From Bacillota bacterium (GTDB lineage: Bacteria > Bacillota > Clostridia > Lachnospirales > Lachnospiraceae): a stretch of 64,000 bases of DNA. Of the stretch, positions 1 to 8,649 are shown in pieces (positions within the stretch are counted from its first letter, which is position 1; every line of letters begins with the position of its first letter). Below the pieces are notes generated by a model. That model made no database searches and was not told the DNA's origin. It saw only the letters and a program-made list of their open reading frames with translations. A program made the position numbers and the translations under genes. Location: contig JAEWHR010000020.1 in the NCBI GenBank assembly GCA_023387655.1, positions 10,278 through 74,277 of the forward strand, given 5' to 3'.

Positions 1-683
1 TCTGCCAAGACTCTGGATGCTTCAATTTTTGATAACCCACTCTCTAAAAATAGTTTTTCAACTTCAGACGGAAATTGATTTAGTATTTCCTTACTGACTT
101 TCTTCCCTTTTTGTATGGATTGATTTAAATACCGTATTATCTTATCTTTAACCTTTAAATCAGCCTGATACACCTGATCTTTTTCTTTCCCCATTCGTGA
201 AAAGTTACCAGCCAAGCCTTTAAAATTATAGAGATCCTCATCGTATACATTCAAATATAAACTAACATATTTTCCATCGAAATCCCAACCGTAGGAGCTG
301 TCCTTGGCAAATTGAAGTTGCTCTGTTAGATGGTCTGAAATTAACTTATACTCTTGCGTGGAAAATCCGCCTAACTCTTCTTCCTTAAGCTCAATGGCTA
401 CTCTTATCTCATTAAGTTTCTTTTGTGCAGCCGCCTTAACCTGCTGATCTGATATCTTCTTTGTGATTCTTTCTGTTCTTTTTTGTCGATCATCGGTAAT
501 GATTGTCAAACTTCTTAAAGGAATTTTTTCATCCCTTTCATATTGAAGAAACTCCTTCTCCATTTTTTTAAATATACTATCAAGTGCTTTGTTGTTGGAA
601 AAGTAAGATGCCGCATTCGTTGTCGATAAGCTGGTCGACAAGGTCATTACTAGAGCAATTATAACTATTGCTAACTTTTTCAT
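1..683 (-). CDS. exported protein of unknown function (3-prime end cut off)
   Basis: The leftward frame is open from an ATG at 683 to the window edge, giving 227 codons without a stop. The first 24 residues form a classic Sec signal peptide: KK, then a hydrophobic stretch, then a small-residue region ending TNAA. The mature part is hydrophilic and charged, rich in Lys, Glu and Gln, with no motif I recognise. AGGAG lies about 11 bases before the ATG. Function is unknown; it should be secreted or cell-wall located. The C-terminus lies outside the window. Confidence 0.75.
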   Translation of the reverse strand, partial: MKKLAIVIIALVMTLSTSLSTTNAASYFSNNKALDSIFKKMEKEFLQYERDEKIPLRSLTIITDDRQKRTERITKKISDQQVKAAAQKKLNEIRVAIELKEEELGGFSTQEYKLISDHLTEQLQFAKDSSYGWDFDGKYVSLYLNVYDEDLYNFKGLAGNFSRMGKEKDQVYQADLKVKDKIIRYLNQSIQKGKKVSKEILNQFPSEVEKLFLESGLSKIEASRVLA

Positions 684-825
684 ACTTCATTTGTCTCCTA
701 ACGGATATATTTTGAGTTCGTATTTTTCTAGTTTATTATAGAAAATTATAATAGTCAACATTTTCCATGCTTTATTACCCACCTTTGACTATACTTTATT
801 TCACACCTCATTCAGACAGTTTTAG

Positions 826-854
826 TTGATGACAAGGATAGAACATGTTATAAT
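826..854 (+). promoter_or_regulatory. sigma-A type promoter for the GNAT gene
   Basis: TTGATG (826-831) and TATAAT (849-854) are separated by exactly 17 bases. The implied start lies near 861, leaving a leader of about 127 bases before the gene at 988. Confidence 0.6.
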
Positions 855-987
855 CAATGGAATTTATTGTATTTACATAATCTAACCTGTATTAAGATAG
901 AAGATCAATAACGAATACATAAGAAATAGTAGAAGTTACAAAGAAAATGCTGCTTCAGTAGCAAATTTATTTTAACGGAGGTAACCT

Positions 988-1449
988 ATGCAGGTAAGAA
1001 AAGCATCCATTGATGACATAAATGAAATTGCTGCTCTATATATTGAACAATTTAGCGCAATGAAAGATTTACAACCTGCCTTTTTTCAAGAAGGAGAACA
1101 AAGCAAAGTGTTTATTCAAGGTATGATAGAAGGGGATGACTCTGATATTCTTGTACTTCATAAAAATAATAACATCATCGGGTTTATTCTCTTGCAAGTA
1201 AAAGAAACGCCGGATTTTCCATTCTTTATAAAACATAGATATGCATACTTAATGGATATTGTAATATCCAAAAGTGAACGAGGACAAGGTATGGGAAGTA
1301 CTTTAATAAAAGAAGCTAAACAATGGGCAAAAGACAGAAACCTTGCGTATATAGAGTTAGATGTTCTATCGAATAATGATAAAGCGATTACATTTTACAA
1401 AAAACATAGTTTTGAAGACAAAAGGCAATCAATGTTTTGTAGATTGTAA
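988..1449 (+). CDS. GNAT family N-acetyltransferase
   Basis: This 153-residue protein is one GNAT domain, the usual size for a stand-alone member. It should move an acetyl group from acetyl-CoA to an amine; the substrate cannot be told from sequence. The start MQVRKASIDDINEIAALY is typical of the family. The acetyl-CoA loop is SERGQGMGSTLIKEA (about residues 95-109), and the late motif NNDKAITFYKKHSFE is the usual beta6/alpha4 region. GGAGG stands 7 bases before the ATG. It is monocistronic, with its own promoter and a hairpin terminator. Confidence 0.85.
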   Translation: MQVRKASIDDINEIAALYIEQFSAMKDLQPAFFQEGEQSKVFIQGMIEGDDSDILVLHKNNNIIGFILLQVKETPDFPFFIKHRYAYLMDIVISKSERGQGMGSTLIKEAKQWAKDRNLAYIELDVLSNNDKAITFYKKHSFEDKRQSMFCRL

Positions 1450-1461
1450 GGTTTAGAAAGC

Positions 1462-1552
1462 AAAACCCTCAAACAGTTATTTGATGCGACCTCCAATTGT
1501 TAGATTTTTAAGTCTAACTTATTGGGATCAATTCATTTTACTTGAGGGTTTT
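1462..1552 (+). terminator. terminator of the GNAT gene, loop interrupted by a mobile element
   Basis: Perfect 11-bp arms, AAAACCCTCAA (1462-1472) and TTGAGGGTTTT (1542-1552), begin 12 bases after the stop codon. Such a stem followed by T residues is a typical intrinsic terminator. Its loop is 69 bases long because it holds the 54-bp miniature element at 1482-1535. Confidence 0.6.
1482..1535. mobile_element. miniature IS150-like element, copy A (54 bp)
   Basis: The ends read TGATGCGACCTCC and, on the other strand, TGAATTGATCCC; inside is an imperfect palindrome GTTAGA...TCTAAC. It matches the reverse complement of copy B at 6963-7018 over almost its whole length. Ends starting TG with CCCC-AA-AGTTAGAC resemble termini of IS150-group IS3-family elements, which I know only as a family pattern. 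No transposase is encoded. Flanking triplets ATT and TTT do not form a clean target duplication. Confidence 0.6.
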
Positions 1553-2216
1553 ATTCATTACAATTTGGCTCTGTCACAACATATAGTTGAAAAATGATAC
1601 TAATTTAGCAGGGCATAAAATGCTCTGCTAAATTGGGCTTCTCTTATCACAATATCTAAAGAATAAGTACTAAAATTTCTGCTAATAATCATAATTACCA
1701 ATGCCATAAATTATTATTTCACAAATAATTCCGATCTGTTCAAATTGAGCTATATCTTCCAATGTGATTGTTCTTACATTCTTAAATCTAATCCCCCTTG
1801 TATAATAAACTCATAGCCAAATGCTATGCTAATTCTTATAAAAATCTATATCAAAGTTGGAGAAGGATTTCTTCCTTTTCATCATTCAATCCAACTATTG
1901 ATACGTGAATTTATACTGCAACTTACGCCAAATCAGAATACTCAAGTACTCGCTTAGCATTTCGTTTACCTTTCCAAGCTGGATTTTCTTCTTTCCCTAT
2001 TTTATTTTAGTGTAATTTACACTATCAGATGAAGAAAAATAAGTACTATAATATGATCGTTGCATGAAACTCTGTAAGTCAGCATTAAATAAGTTCTGTT
2101 TTACAGAATTCTTAGATTCAATATAAACTACTTCTGCTGAATTCTTATGATAATGTAAAGCTCAACAAAGTAGTTTATTATTATGCATAAGTTATAAAAG
2201 AAAAGAGGTATTATAA
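1553..2216. other. gene-poor region before hpdB
   Basis: No intact gene is seen in these 660 bases. A hairpin with 14-bp arms and one mismatch spans 1602-1634. Two short leftward reading frames look coding-like but have no start: about 1682-1807 (ends IGNYDY) and 1923-2004 (ends VLEYSDLA); they may be remnants of lost genes. A perfect palindrome, AGTGTAA-T-TTACACT, lies at 2009-2023. A TATAAT is at 2047-2052, but no well-spaced -35 box accompanies it. Confidence 0.4.
2009..2023. promoter_or_regulatory. operator-like palindrome upstream of hpdBCA
   Basis: AGTGTAA and TTACACT are perfect inverted repeats around one base. The site lies about 195 bases before hpdB and 24 bases before a TATAAT. 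Its size suits a dimeric regulator; which one is unknown. Confidence 0.35.
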
Positions 2217-4907
2217 ATGAATTTAAAGGGAAATACACTTGAAGATGTCTTAAAAAGTCGTGGTATTGACATGGCAGATGTTGACGCTCAAGATTATAAA
2301 ATTCCAGAACCAAAAGAGAGCACGAAAAGACTTATGGAAGTCTACTACAACTTAAAAGTTACTGCAGATATGGAAGCTCCATACTGGTACAACAGAGCTT
2401 GGTGGGAAAATGACGGAGATGTAACTATCGTAAGAAGAGCGAAAGCTATGGCTGCATGCTTATCACATATTACACCTACAATTTTGCCTTATGAGAAACT
2501 TGTTATGAACAAGACAAAAAATGTTAGAGGTGCTTTCCCATTTCCTTGGGTTTGTGCAAGTTTCTTTAACGCACAGGCAGAAGCTTTAATGAACGAAGTG
2601 GATGCTCCAGCAGAGAGTGAAGCTGACTCAGTCAGCATGGTTGGTGCTGGTGGCGGTAATGTTACTGAAAGTTATGGAAATGTTATTTCTCTTGCTAAGA
2701 AGTTTGGTATGAGAAAGGAAGAAATCCCAGTTTTAGTTAAAACATCTGAGCCTTGGGATGGCGTTTCTGTGGAAGACATAAGTGCAAAATATGCAAAATT
2801 CACACCTGGATATGATCTAGAACAACGAATTATGGAATCTGTTATCTGTATGTTTGATTCCTGGGCTATTCCTCAAGGACGTGAAGTAATGAACTATTAC
2901 TTGCCTTTGGAATATGGTTTTGACAGAATCATAGAATTATGCGATGAAAAAATCGCTGAAGTTATGGGTGAAGCAGGTGATGACGGAATTCAGGGCATGA
3001 GTAGAGGTTATTACTACGTAGCAATGAAAGAAATCACAAAAGGATTGAGCGCTTGGTGTGAAAACTATTCAAAACAAGCAAAATACTTAGCTTCCATTGA
3101 AACAGACCCAGAATTAAAAGCTAACTACGAAAAAATTCAAGAGGTTATGGGAAATATCGCACATAAGAAACCTTCAAACTTCTGGGAAGCAATTCAGATG
3201 ACAATCTGTTGTCATTTAGGCGTTGTCAATGAAGATCCTCAGTCTGGTCAATCAATTGGTAGACTCGGACAAGTATTACAGCCATTTTATGAAAAAGATA
3301 TTGAAGATGGCATTATGACAGAGGAAGAGGTGATTGAACTTCTTGAATTATACAGAATTAAAATTACTTGTATTGAATGTTTTGCATCAGCAGGAGTATC
3401 TGGCGGTGTTCTTTCCGGTAATACATTCAACAACCTTTCTTTAGGTGGACAAAGTTACCATGGCCTTACAGCAGTTACTCCACTGGAATATTTAATTGTT
3501 GAAGCAGGTATGAGAAATAGAACTCCTCAACCTACACTAACTGTATTATATGATGAAAAGACACCAGAAGACTTTCTTATGAAAGCTGCTTCTTGTACAA
3601 AATTAGGCTGTGGATATCCTGCATGGGTGAACAATCAGACCGGTATGAACTTTATGTTAAGAAATTACGGACCGGAAGGAATGAGTCTTGAAGACGCAAG
3701 AGCATGGTGCCTTGGAGGATGTCTTGAATCTGCCCCTGGATGCTTCCTGCCACTACATTATAATGGAAAAGTAACCATGATTCCTGGTGGCGCTTCACCT
3801 ACCTGTGGTACAGGTGTGCATTTTATTGCTATGCCTAAAATACTTGAACTTGTTTTAACAAACGGTCTAGATAAAAGAACAGGAAAACAAATATATCCAG
3901 CTCACAATCGAAAGATTGATTCTTATGAAACCATGGTGGATCAATGGGGAAAATATATGGAGCTTACGACAGATGTTGTTAATAAGGTCAATAATATTCA
4001 AATGGATCTTTGGAGAAAAAATAACATGCCTGTTGTTAACTCACTCTTAAAACCTGACTGCTTTACCAATGGTCAAGACATTGGTGCTATGGGTGCAAGA
4101 TATAATGCAACGATTAACTTCGAATCTTGTGGTACTATCACATTGATTAATTCCCTAGCTTCTATTAAGAAAAATGTCTTTGATGATAAGAAGTTTACAA
4201 TCGAAGAAATGACAGATGCATTGCTTAATAACTTTGGATTTGAAACTGCATACCAAACAGGGGTATTCTCACCAGATTCAAGAGTGAGCACAGAAAACAG
4301 CCCTAAATACGAAGAGATTTTTGCTGCTTGCATAAATGCACCAAAATACGGAAATGCAGACCCATATGCAGACAATATTTTAAGAGACTATGAGTATTAC
4401 ATGTATGACATGGTTCGCAAATTTAAGTCATACTACGGCAAACCTTTATATCTATGCCAAATCTCAGTATCAACCCATGGTCCTCAAGGTTTTGTAACAT
4501 TAGCTACAGCAGATGGAAGATTAGCAGGTACAACTTACTCAGATGGTTCTTTATCTGCAGAGGCTGGAACTGATAAGAATGGTATTTATGCTATATTCGA
4601 ATCTGCAACTGTTTATGACCACTCAATGGAACAAAACTCACAGATGAATCTAAAACTTCATCCTACAGCAGTAAGAGGTTTGAATGGAACTAGAAAACTT
4701 CTTGATATTGTACGTGCTTACATGAGAAAAGGTGGATTCCATGTTCAGTTTAACGTTGTTGATTCAGAAACATTAAGAGATGCACAGGAAAGACCAGACA
4801 ATTACAGAGACTTAATGGTTCGTGTAGCTGGATTTACACAGTACTGGTGTGAAATCGGTAAGCCTATACAAGATGAAGTTATTTACAGAACTGAATATGA
4901 AGCATAA
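2217..4907 (+). CDS. hpdB: 4-hydroxyphenylacetate decarboxylase, glycyl-radical (large) subunit
   Basis: This glycyl-radical enzyme of 896 residues should decarboxylate 4-hydroxyphenylacetate to p-cresol and CO2 in the cytoplasm under strict anaerobiosis. The active-site segment GGCLESAPG puts the thiyl cysteine at C502 with E504 two residues on. This CxE pattern and numbering are one off the C503/E505 that I recall for characterised clostridial enzymes. The C-terminal glycyl-radical motif RVAGF places the radical at G872, again one off the known G873. Pyruvate formate-lyases and diol-dehydratase-type relatives differ here and have no partner like the next gene. GAGGT stands 8 bases before the ATG. 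It is first in an operon with hpdC and hpdA. Phenylacetate and indoleacetate decarboxylases are close relatives but lack the small subunit, so HPAD is the best call. Confidence 0.92.
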   Translation: MNLKGNTLEDVLKSRGIDMADVDAQDYKIPEPKESTKRLMEVYYNLKVTADMEAPYWYNRAWWENDGDVTIVRRAKAMAACLSHITPTILPYEKLVMNKTKNVRGAFPFPWVCASFFNAQAEALMNEVDAPAESEADSVSMVGAGGGNVTESYGNVISLAKKFGMRKEEIPVLVKTSEPWDGVSVEDISAKYAKFTPGYDLEQRIMESVICMFDSWAIPQGREVMNYYLPLEYGFDRIIELCDEKIAEVMGEAGDDGIQGMSRGYYYVAMKEITKGLSAWCENYSKQAKYLASIETDPELKANYEKIQEVMGNIAHKKPSNFWEAIQMTICCHLGVVNEDPQSGQSIGRLGQVLQPFYEKDIEDGIMTEEEVIELLELYRIKITCIECFASAGVSGGVLSGNTFNNLSLGGQSYHGLTAVTPLEYLIVEAGMRNRTPQPTLTVLYDEKTPEDFLMKAASCTKLGCGYPAWVNNQTGMNFMLRNYGPEGMSLEDARAWCLGGCLESAPGCFLPLHYNGKVTMIPGGASPTCGTGVHFIAMPKILELVLTNGLDKRTGKQIYPAHNRKIDSYETMVDQWGKYMELTTDVVNKVNNIQMDLWRKNNMPVVNSLLKPDCFTNGQDIGAMGARYNATINFESCGTITLINSLASIKKNVFDDKKFTIEEMTDALLNNFGFETAYQTGVFSPDSRVSTENSPKYEEIFAACINAPKYGNADPYADNILRDYEYYMYDMVRKFKSYYGKPLYLCQISVSTHGPQGFVTLATADGRLAGTTYSDGSLSAEAGTDKNGIYAIFESATVYDHSMEQNSQMNLKLHPTAVRGLNGTRKLLDIVRAYMRKGGFHVQFNVVDSETLRDAQERPDNYRDLMVRVAGFTQYWCEIGKPIQDEVIYRTEYEA

Positions 4908-4942
4908 TAAGGAACATTGAAAGAATGAACGGAGGCAAATCT

Positions 4943-5203
4943 ATGCGTCACTATGATTGCAAAAATTATATAAATTTAGATTGTGAAAAAGGTATATGTG
5001 CTCGATGCAAGGCGATTGTACCTATTGATGGTGAAGGAAGTGAAGCTTGCTCTAATTTTAAAGCTGCTGATAAATGTGGAAACTGTAAAAACTTCTCTAA
5101 CCCAGATAAATACGGAATCGGAACATGTACTGGATTAGGTAAAGAAAACTGGTCATATGCTACCATGAATGCTTGTACCTGTTCAGGCTATCAAGCAAGA
5201 TAG
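4943..5203 (+). CDS. hpdC: 4-hydroxyphenylacetate decarboxylase, small Fe-S subunit
   Basis: This small subunit binds two [4Fe-4S] clusters and is needed for an active decarboxylase complex. An upstream in-frame ATG exists at 4925, but the start at 4943 is preferred because GGAGG sits 7 bases before it. With that start the protein is 86 residues, and the candidate ligands fall at H3, C6, C19, C36 and C45, C48, C62, C80. These are the positions I recall for the characterised family member. C14, C22 and C78 are extra cysteines. The gene lies 35 bases after hpdB and 13 before hpdA. Presence of this subunit separates HPAD from other arylacetate decarboxylases. Confidence 0.92.
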   Translation: MRHYDCKNYINLDCEKGICARCKAIVPIDGEGSEACSNFKAADKCGNCKNFSNPDKYGIGTCTGLGKENWSYATMNACTCSGYQAR

Positions 5204-5216
5204 GGTAGGATAAGAC

Positions 5217-6155
5217 ATGAGTAAAAAGGGCTTAATCTTTGACATACAGAGCTTTTCTGTACACGATGGACCGGGATGTAGAACCAGCATATTTCTAACA
5301 GGATGTCCTCTGCAATGCAAATGGTGCGCAAATCCAGAAAGCTGGATTCCTAAAAAGCATCTTCTATTTGCAGAAAACTCCTGTAAATGGGAGAAAGGCT
5401 GTCGGGCATGCAAAAATGTATGCCCCCATAATTCAATTACCTTCGATGAACATGGTAAGCCAAGTATATCCTTTGATATTTGTAATAAGTGTGAGACTTT
5501 TGACTGTGTTAGTATCTGTCCAAATAATGCTTTAAAACAGTGTGTGAAGGAATATACAGTAGATGATGTTATAAAAATCCTTAGACGTGATTTTAATAAT
5601 TGGGGACCTTTGGGAGGAGTCACTTTCTCAGGAGGAGATCCTTTCATACAACATGAATTTTTAATTGAAGTTTTAAAGGAATGTAACAAGTGGCAAATCC
5701 ATACCGCTATTGAGACCAGTGGATATGCAAAAGAAGAAGTATTTTTAGAAGTATTCAAACACATTAATTTCGCATTTATTGATGTGAAGAACATGGATAG
5801 AGAAAAGCATAAAGAAAAAACGGGAGTATATAATGATTTAATACTTTCAAATATTGAAGCACTTAAAAAATCCGATTGGAAGGGTAGACTAGTTCTAAGA
5901 CAACCTACCATCGCCGGCTATAACGACAGTGATGAAAATGCATATAAGTTAATTGAATTTATGAACAAAAACTCATTATATGAAATTAATCTTCTAAAAT
6001 TCCACCGTTTGGGAGAAACAAAGTGGAATCAACTAGGAAAAGAGTATGCATATCATGATAATGGAGATATAACACAAGAAAAAATGGAACATCTTCAACA
6101 AATATACTTAGATAATAATATAGCTTGCTATATAGGTGATAACACCCCTTTCTGA
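5217..6155 (+). CDS. hpdA: 4-hydroxyphenylacetate decarboxylase activating enzyme (radical SAM)
   Basis: This radical-SAM activase (312 residues) should abstract hydrogen from G872 of HpdB using S-adenosylmethionine. The SAM-cluster motif is C30-x3-C34-x2-C37 in TGCPLQCKWC. It is followed by an eight-iron ferredoxin-like insert with two cysteine groups (CRACKNVCP and CNKCETFDCVSICP), as in activases of GRE decarboxylases and dehydratases but not of pyruvate formate-lyase. The glycine-rich FSGGDP motif lies near residue 140. It starts 13 bases after hpdC and ends the operon, followed by a hairpin terminator. Confidence 0.92.
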   Translation: MSKKGLIFDIQSFSVHDGPGCRTSIFLTGCPLQCKWCANPESWIPKKHLLFAENSCKWEKGCRACKNVCPHNSITFDEHGKPSISFDICNKCETFDCVSICPNNALKQCVKEYTVDDVIKILRRDFNNWGPLGGVTFSGGDPFIQHEFLIEVLKECNKWQIHTAIETSGYAKEEVFLEVFKHINFAFIDVKNMDREKHKEKTGVYNDLILSNIEALKKSDWKGRLVLRQPTIAGYNDSDENAYKLIEFMNKNSLYEINLLKFHRLGETKWNQLGKEYAYHDNGDITQEKMEHLQQIYLDNNIACYIGDNTPF

Positions 6156-6192
6156 TATTTATTCATAAGTAACATAAAAGGTTGAATTTTTA

Positions 6193-6230
6193 AAAACTAG
6201 TAGTTCTAATATTGGAATTGCTAGTTTTTT
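6193..6230 (+). terminator. terminator of hpdBCA
   Basis: AAAACTAGTAGTTC (6193-6206) pairs with GAATTGCTAGTTTT (6215-6228) at 12 of 14 positions, followed by further T residues. It lies 37 bases after the hpdA stop. Confidence 0.65.
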
Positions 6231-6273
6231 ATATATAATATAAATTAACGCTTATTTAGAAAGGATAATTAAT

Positions 6274-6984
6274 ATGGAACTAAAAGATACATGCATATAT
6301 GATTACATAAAGGATTATTTGAATGAAATATACATTGTAAACTATAATAAAGGACAATATATTGCCCATTCCAATGAAAACTTTGAAGGGATTTATTTTA
6401 TATTGGATGGAGAGGTTAAAGTAGAATGTATCACGAATTATGGCAAGAGCTTTTTAGTAGATGAACTTTCTAAAAATGAATTTGTAGGAAAAATTAGTTA
6501 TATGTATGAACAAAATTTATTATGTGATATTACTGCTATGAGCAAGGTTACTCTACTAAAAATAGATAAAGACACCTTTAAAAAATTGCAAAAGAACTCA
6601 GAGTTCTTAAAAACATTCCTATTTAAGACTAGCAAGAGAATCTATTGTATGTATAAGAAGCTTATGTTAAGGGATTTATTCAGTCTGGAAGAAATCTTTG
6701 CTTTCTACATGTTGAAAAATTCTAAAAATGATATATTTGAATATAAGAGCATGTATAGTCTATGCAAAACCTTATCTATGAGCCGAAAAAGTCTGTATAA
6801 TACAATAAATAAGCTTATAGAAAAGGGGTATATTAGAAAAGACAAAAATTCACTTACTATTTTAGATAAGGAATATTTATATAAAACATCTATATCAGTA
6901 AGAGAATTTTATGAGATTGATCACTGCGATTGCAAATTTGACATAAAAATCCCCTATCCCCTTGAGCCGATCCCCAAAAGTTAG
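6274..6984 (+). CDS. Crp/Fnr-family transcription regulator with altered C-terminus
   Basis: Residues about 15-115 form a cyclic-nucleotide-binding-type beta barrel (GIYFILDGEVKVE). A winged helix follows, with recognition helix MSRKSLYNTINKLIEKGYI at about 169-187. Fnr-like cysteines at the N-terminus are absent, so the effector is unknown. The protein is 236 residues. Its last codons, from about L230 (LEPIPKS), and its stop lie in a 56-bp miniature mobile element inserted at 6963, so the native tail has been replaced. Standing just after hpdBCA in the same direction, it may regulate that operon; this is inferred from position only. AAAGGA precedes the ATG. Confidence 0.8.
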   Translation: MELKDTCIYDYIKDYLNEIYIVNYNKGQYIAHSNENFEGIYFILDGEVKVECITNYGKSFLVDELSKNEFVGKISYMYEQNLLCDITAMSKVTLLKIDKDTFKKLQKNSEFLKTFLFKTSKRIYCMYKKLMLRDLFSLEEIFAFYMLKNSKNDIFEYKSMYSLCKTLSMSRKSLYNTINKLIEKGYIRKDKNSLTILDKEYLYKTSISVREFYEIDHCDCKFDIKIPYPLEPIPKS

Positions 6985-7018
6985 ACCTAAAAAGTCTAAC
7001 GATTGGGAGGTCACCACA
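6963..7018. mobile_element. miniature IS150-like element, copy B (56 bp)
   Basis: The element begins TGAGCCGATCCCC and its opposite end, read on the minus strand, begins TGTGGTGACCTCCC; both carry GTTAGAC further in. It is flanked by CCT on each side (6960-6962 and 7019-7021). A 3-bp target duplication is typical of IS3/IS150 elements. It carries no gene. It supplies the last codons and stop of the Crp-type regulator. Copy A lies at 1482-1535. Confidence 0.7.
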
Positions 7019-7105
7019 CCTTTCATAAGGAGTTAGAGGATTTTCTATTCTCTTAGAATAAACCTTCCGTTACTTTTGAAACAAAGCCCTAATCCATATG
7101 GCCTT

Positions 7106-8500
7106 TTATAGGGACAAGAGAACAACCGTCTCCACATGCGTTGAATGCGGGAACTGATCCACCGGTCTAACCTTCTTAAGCTCATATCCTTGCTCTATCA
7201 AGTACTTTAAATCCCTTGCTAGTGTTGCCGGATCGCAGGACACATACACAACCCTCTTAGGTTTCATAGCAACGATAGTTTCTAATAAGCTTTCATCACA
7301 GCCTTTTCTTGGGGGATCAACAACAATAACATCCGCGTAGATTTTTCCTTCGCTTAACTTATATTGCTTTGGCAGTACCTCTTCTGCTGCACCCACAAAA
7401 AACTCTGCATTTTCAATGTTATTAAGTTTTGCATTCGTTTTGGCATCCTCTATGGCTTGTGGTATAATCTCAACTCCATATACCTTCTTCGCCTTCTTTG
7501 CTAAGAACAATGATATGGTTCCAATCCCACAGTATAAATCCCAAACAAGCTCATTCCCTGTAAGACCTGCATAATCAAGTGCAAGTTCATACAGTTTCTT
7601 TGTCTGCACTGGATTTACCTGATAAAAGGATAATGGTGAGATTTGATACTTAATATCACCAATATAATCTGTGATATAGGTAGGACCATATAGAGGTATG
7701 ATTTCCTCTCCTAAGATGACATTCGTCTTCTTTGTATTCTTATTCAGACAGATGCTAGTAACCTTAAATTCTTTTGGAAGGTTCGGGCATGATAACAGTT
7801 GTTTTACTAACTTTTCGCTGGCTGGTAACTCTTTGCCGTTGATAATGAGACAAATCATTAGTTCCTTGGTTGTAAATCCTACTCGAAGCAAAATGTGCCT
7901 TACCAATCCTTGATGACTTTCTTCGTTATAGATACTGATATTTTCTGCCTTCAAAAAATTTCGAATGCTGGCAATGATGGATTCCGTACTTTTATCACCA
8001 ATGTGGCATTTTGCTGTATCGATAATAGAATGGGTCCTGCCTGCGTAAAATCCAATGACTATTTCTCCATCGGAACGTTTTCCTACCGGAAATTGTGCTT
8101 TATTGCGGTAGTAATATGGATCTTCCATACCAACGATTGGCTCCATCGGAAGGTTTTCAATACCACCAATTCTCTTTAAACAATTCAATACTTTATTCTG
8201 CTTATAGCGTAATTGCTCTACATAGGATAACTGTTGAATCTGACAGCCGCCACATTTCGATGCGATCTCACATCTTGGAGTAACTCGGTAAGGAGATGGG
8301 GTTACAATCTGCTCAATACGAGCATAACCATAGGTTTTCTTTGTCTTCATTACCTTAACAAGGAGTTCATCTCCTACTACTGCATCCTTTACAAACAGAG
8401 TGAATCCATGTACCTTTCCAATCCCTTCCCCATCTGCACCGATGTCTTCTATCGTTATAGGTACGATTTCATTCTTCCCTGGTATTTTAACCTGTTCCAT
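7106..8500 (-). CDS. 23S rRNA (uracil-5-)-methyltransferase, RlmD/RumA family
   Basis: This enzyme of 464 residues should methylate C5 of uridine in 23S rRNA. The N-terminal TRAM-like OB fold (about residues 8-68) is followed by an iron-sulfur site, CEIASKCGGC, with a fourth cysteine in AKCHIG. The SAM-binding motif is DLYCGIG, then VVDPPRKGC and the catalytic cysteine in YVSCDPATLARDL. The length is normal. Several paralogues are usual in Clostridia, so the exact uridine (U1939, U747 or both) cannot be assigned. Confidence 0.9.
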   Translation of the reverse strand: MEQVKIPGKNEIVPITIEDIGADGEGIGKVHGFTLFVKDAVVGDELLVKVMKTKKTYGYARIEQIVTPSPYRVTPRCEIASKCGGCQIQQLSYVEQLRYKQNKVLNCLKRIGGIENLPMEPIVGMEDPYYYRNKAQFPVGKRSDGEIVIGFYAGRTHSIIDTAKCHIGDKSTESIIASIRNFLKAENISIYNEESHQGLVRHILLRVGFTTKELMICLIINGKELPASEKLVKQLLSCPNLPKEFKVTSICLNKNTKKTNVILGEEIIPLYGPTYITDYIGDIKYQISPLSFYQVNPVQTKKLYELALDYAGLTGNELVWDLYCGIGTISLFLAKKAKKVYGVEIIPQAIEDAKTNAKLNNIENAEFFVGAAEEVLPKQYKLSEGKIYADVIVVDPPRKGCDESLLETIVAMKPKRVVYVSCDPATLARDLKYLIEQGYELKKVRPVDQFPHSTHVETVVLLSL

Positions 8501-8548
8501 ATCTTACTCTCTCTTTCTAACACCCAATGATGAATCTGCTCTTACGCA

Positions 8549-8589
8549 AAGAAGTTTGTGCCACAATCTAAGATGGCACAAAACTTCTT
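8549..8589 (-). terminator. hairpin after the exoribonuclease gene
   Basis: AAGAAGTTTGTGCCA and TGGCACAAAACTTCTT form a near-perfect 15-bp stem in the gap between two leftward genes. The T tract on the minus strand is short, so termination efficiency is uncertain. Confidence 0.45.
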
Positions 8590-8649
8590 AAAAACACGGT
8601 TATCAATTTTCTTCATAACTATAGTTTAAATTCACTTAAAAACTATTAT

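Noticed and set aside
988..1449. Antibiotic acetyltransferase
   Set aside because: Only generic GNAT motifs are visible; nothing marks an aminoglycoside or other drug as substrate.
1561..1600. Possible insertion-sequence end (GGCTCTGTCAC-like)
   Set aside because: No partner inverted end or transposase remnant was found nearby.
5183..5911. Minus-strand 242-codon frame opposite hpdA
   Set aside because: The plus strand clearly encodes the radical-SAM activase with all motifs; the other frame has no recognisable features.
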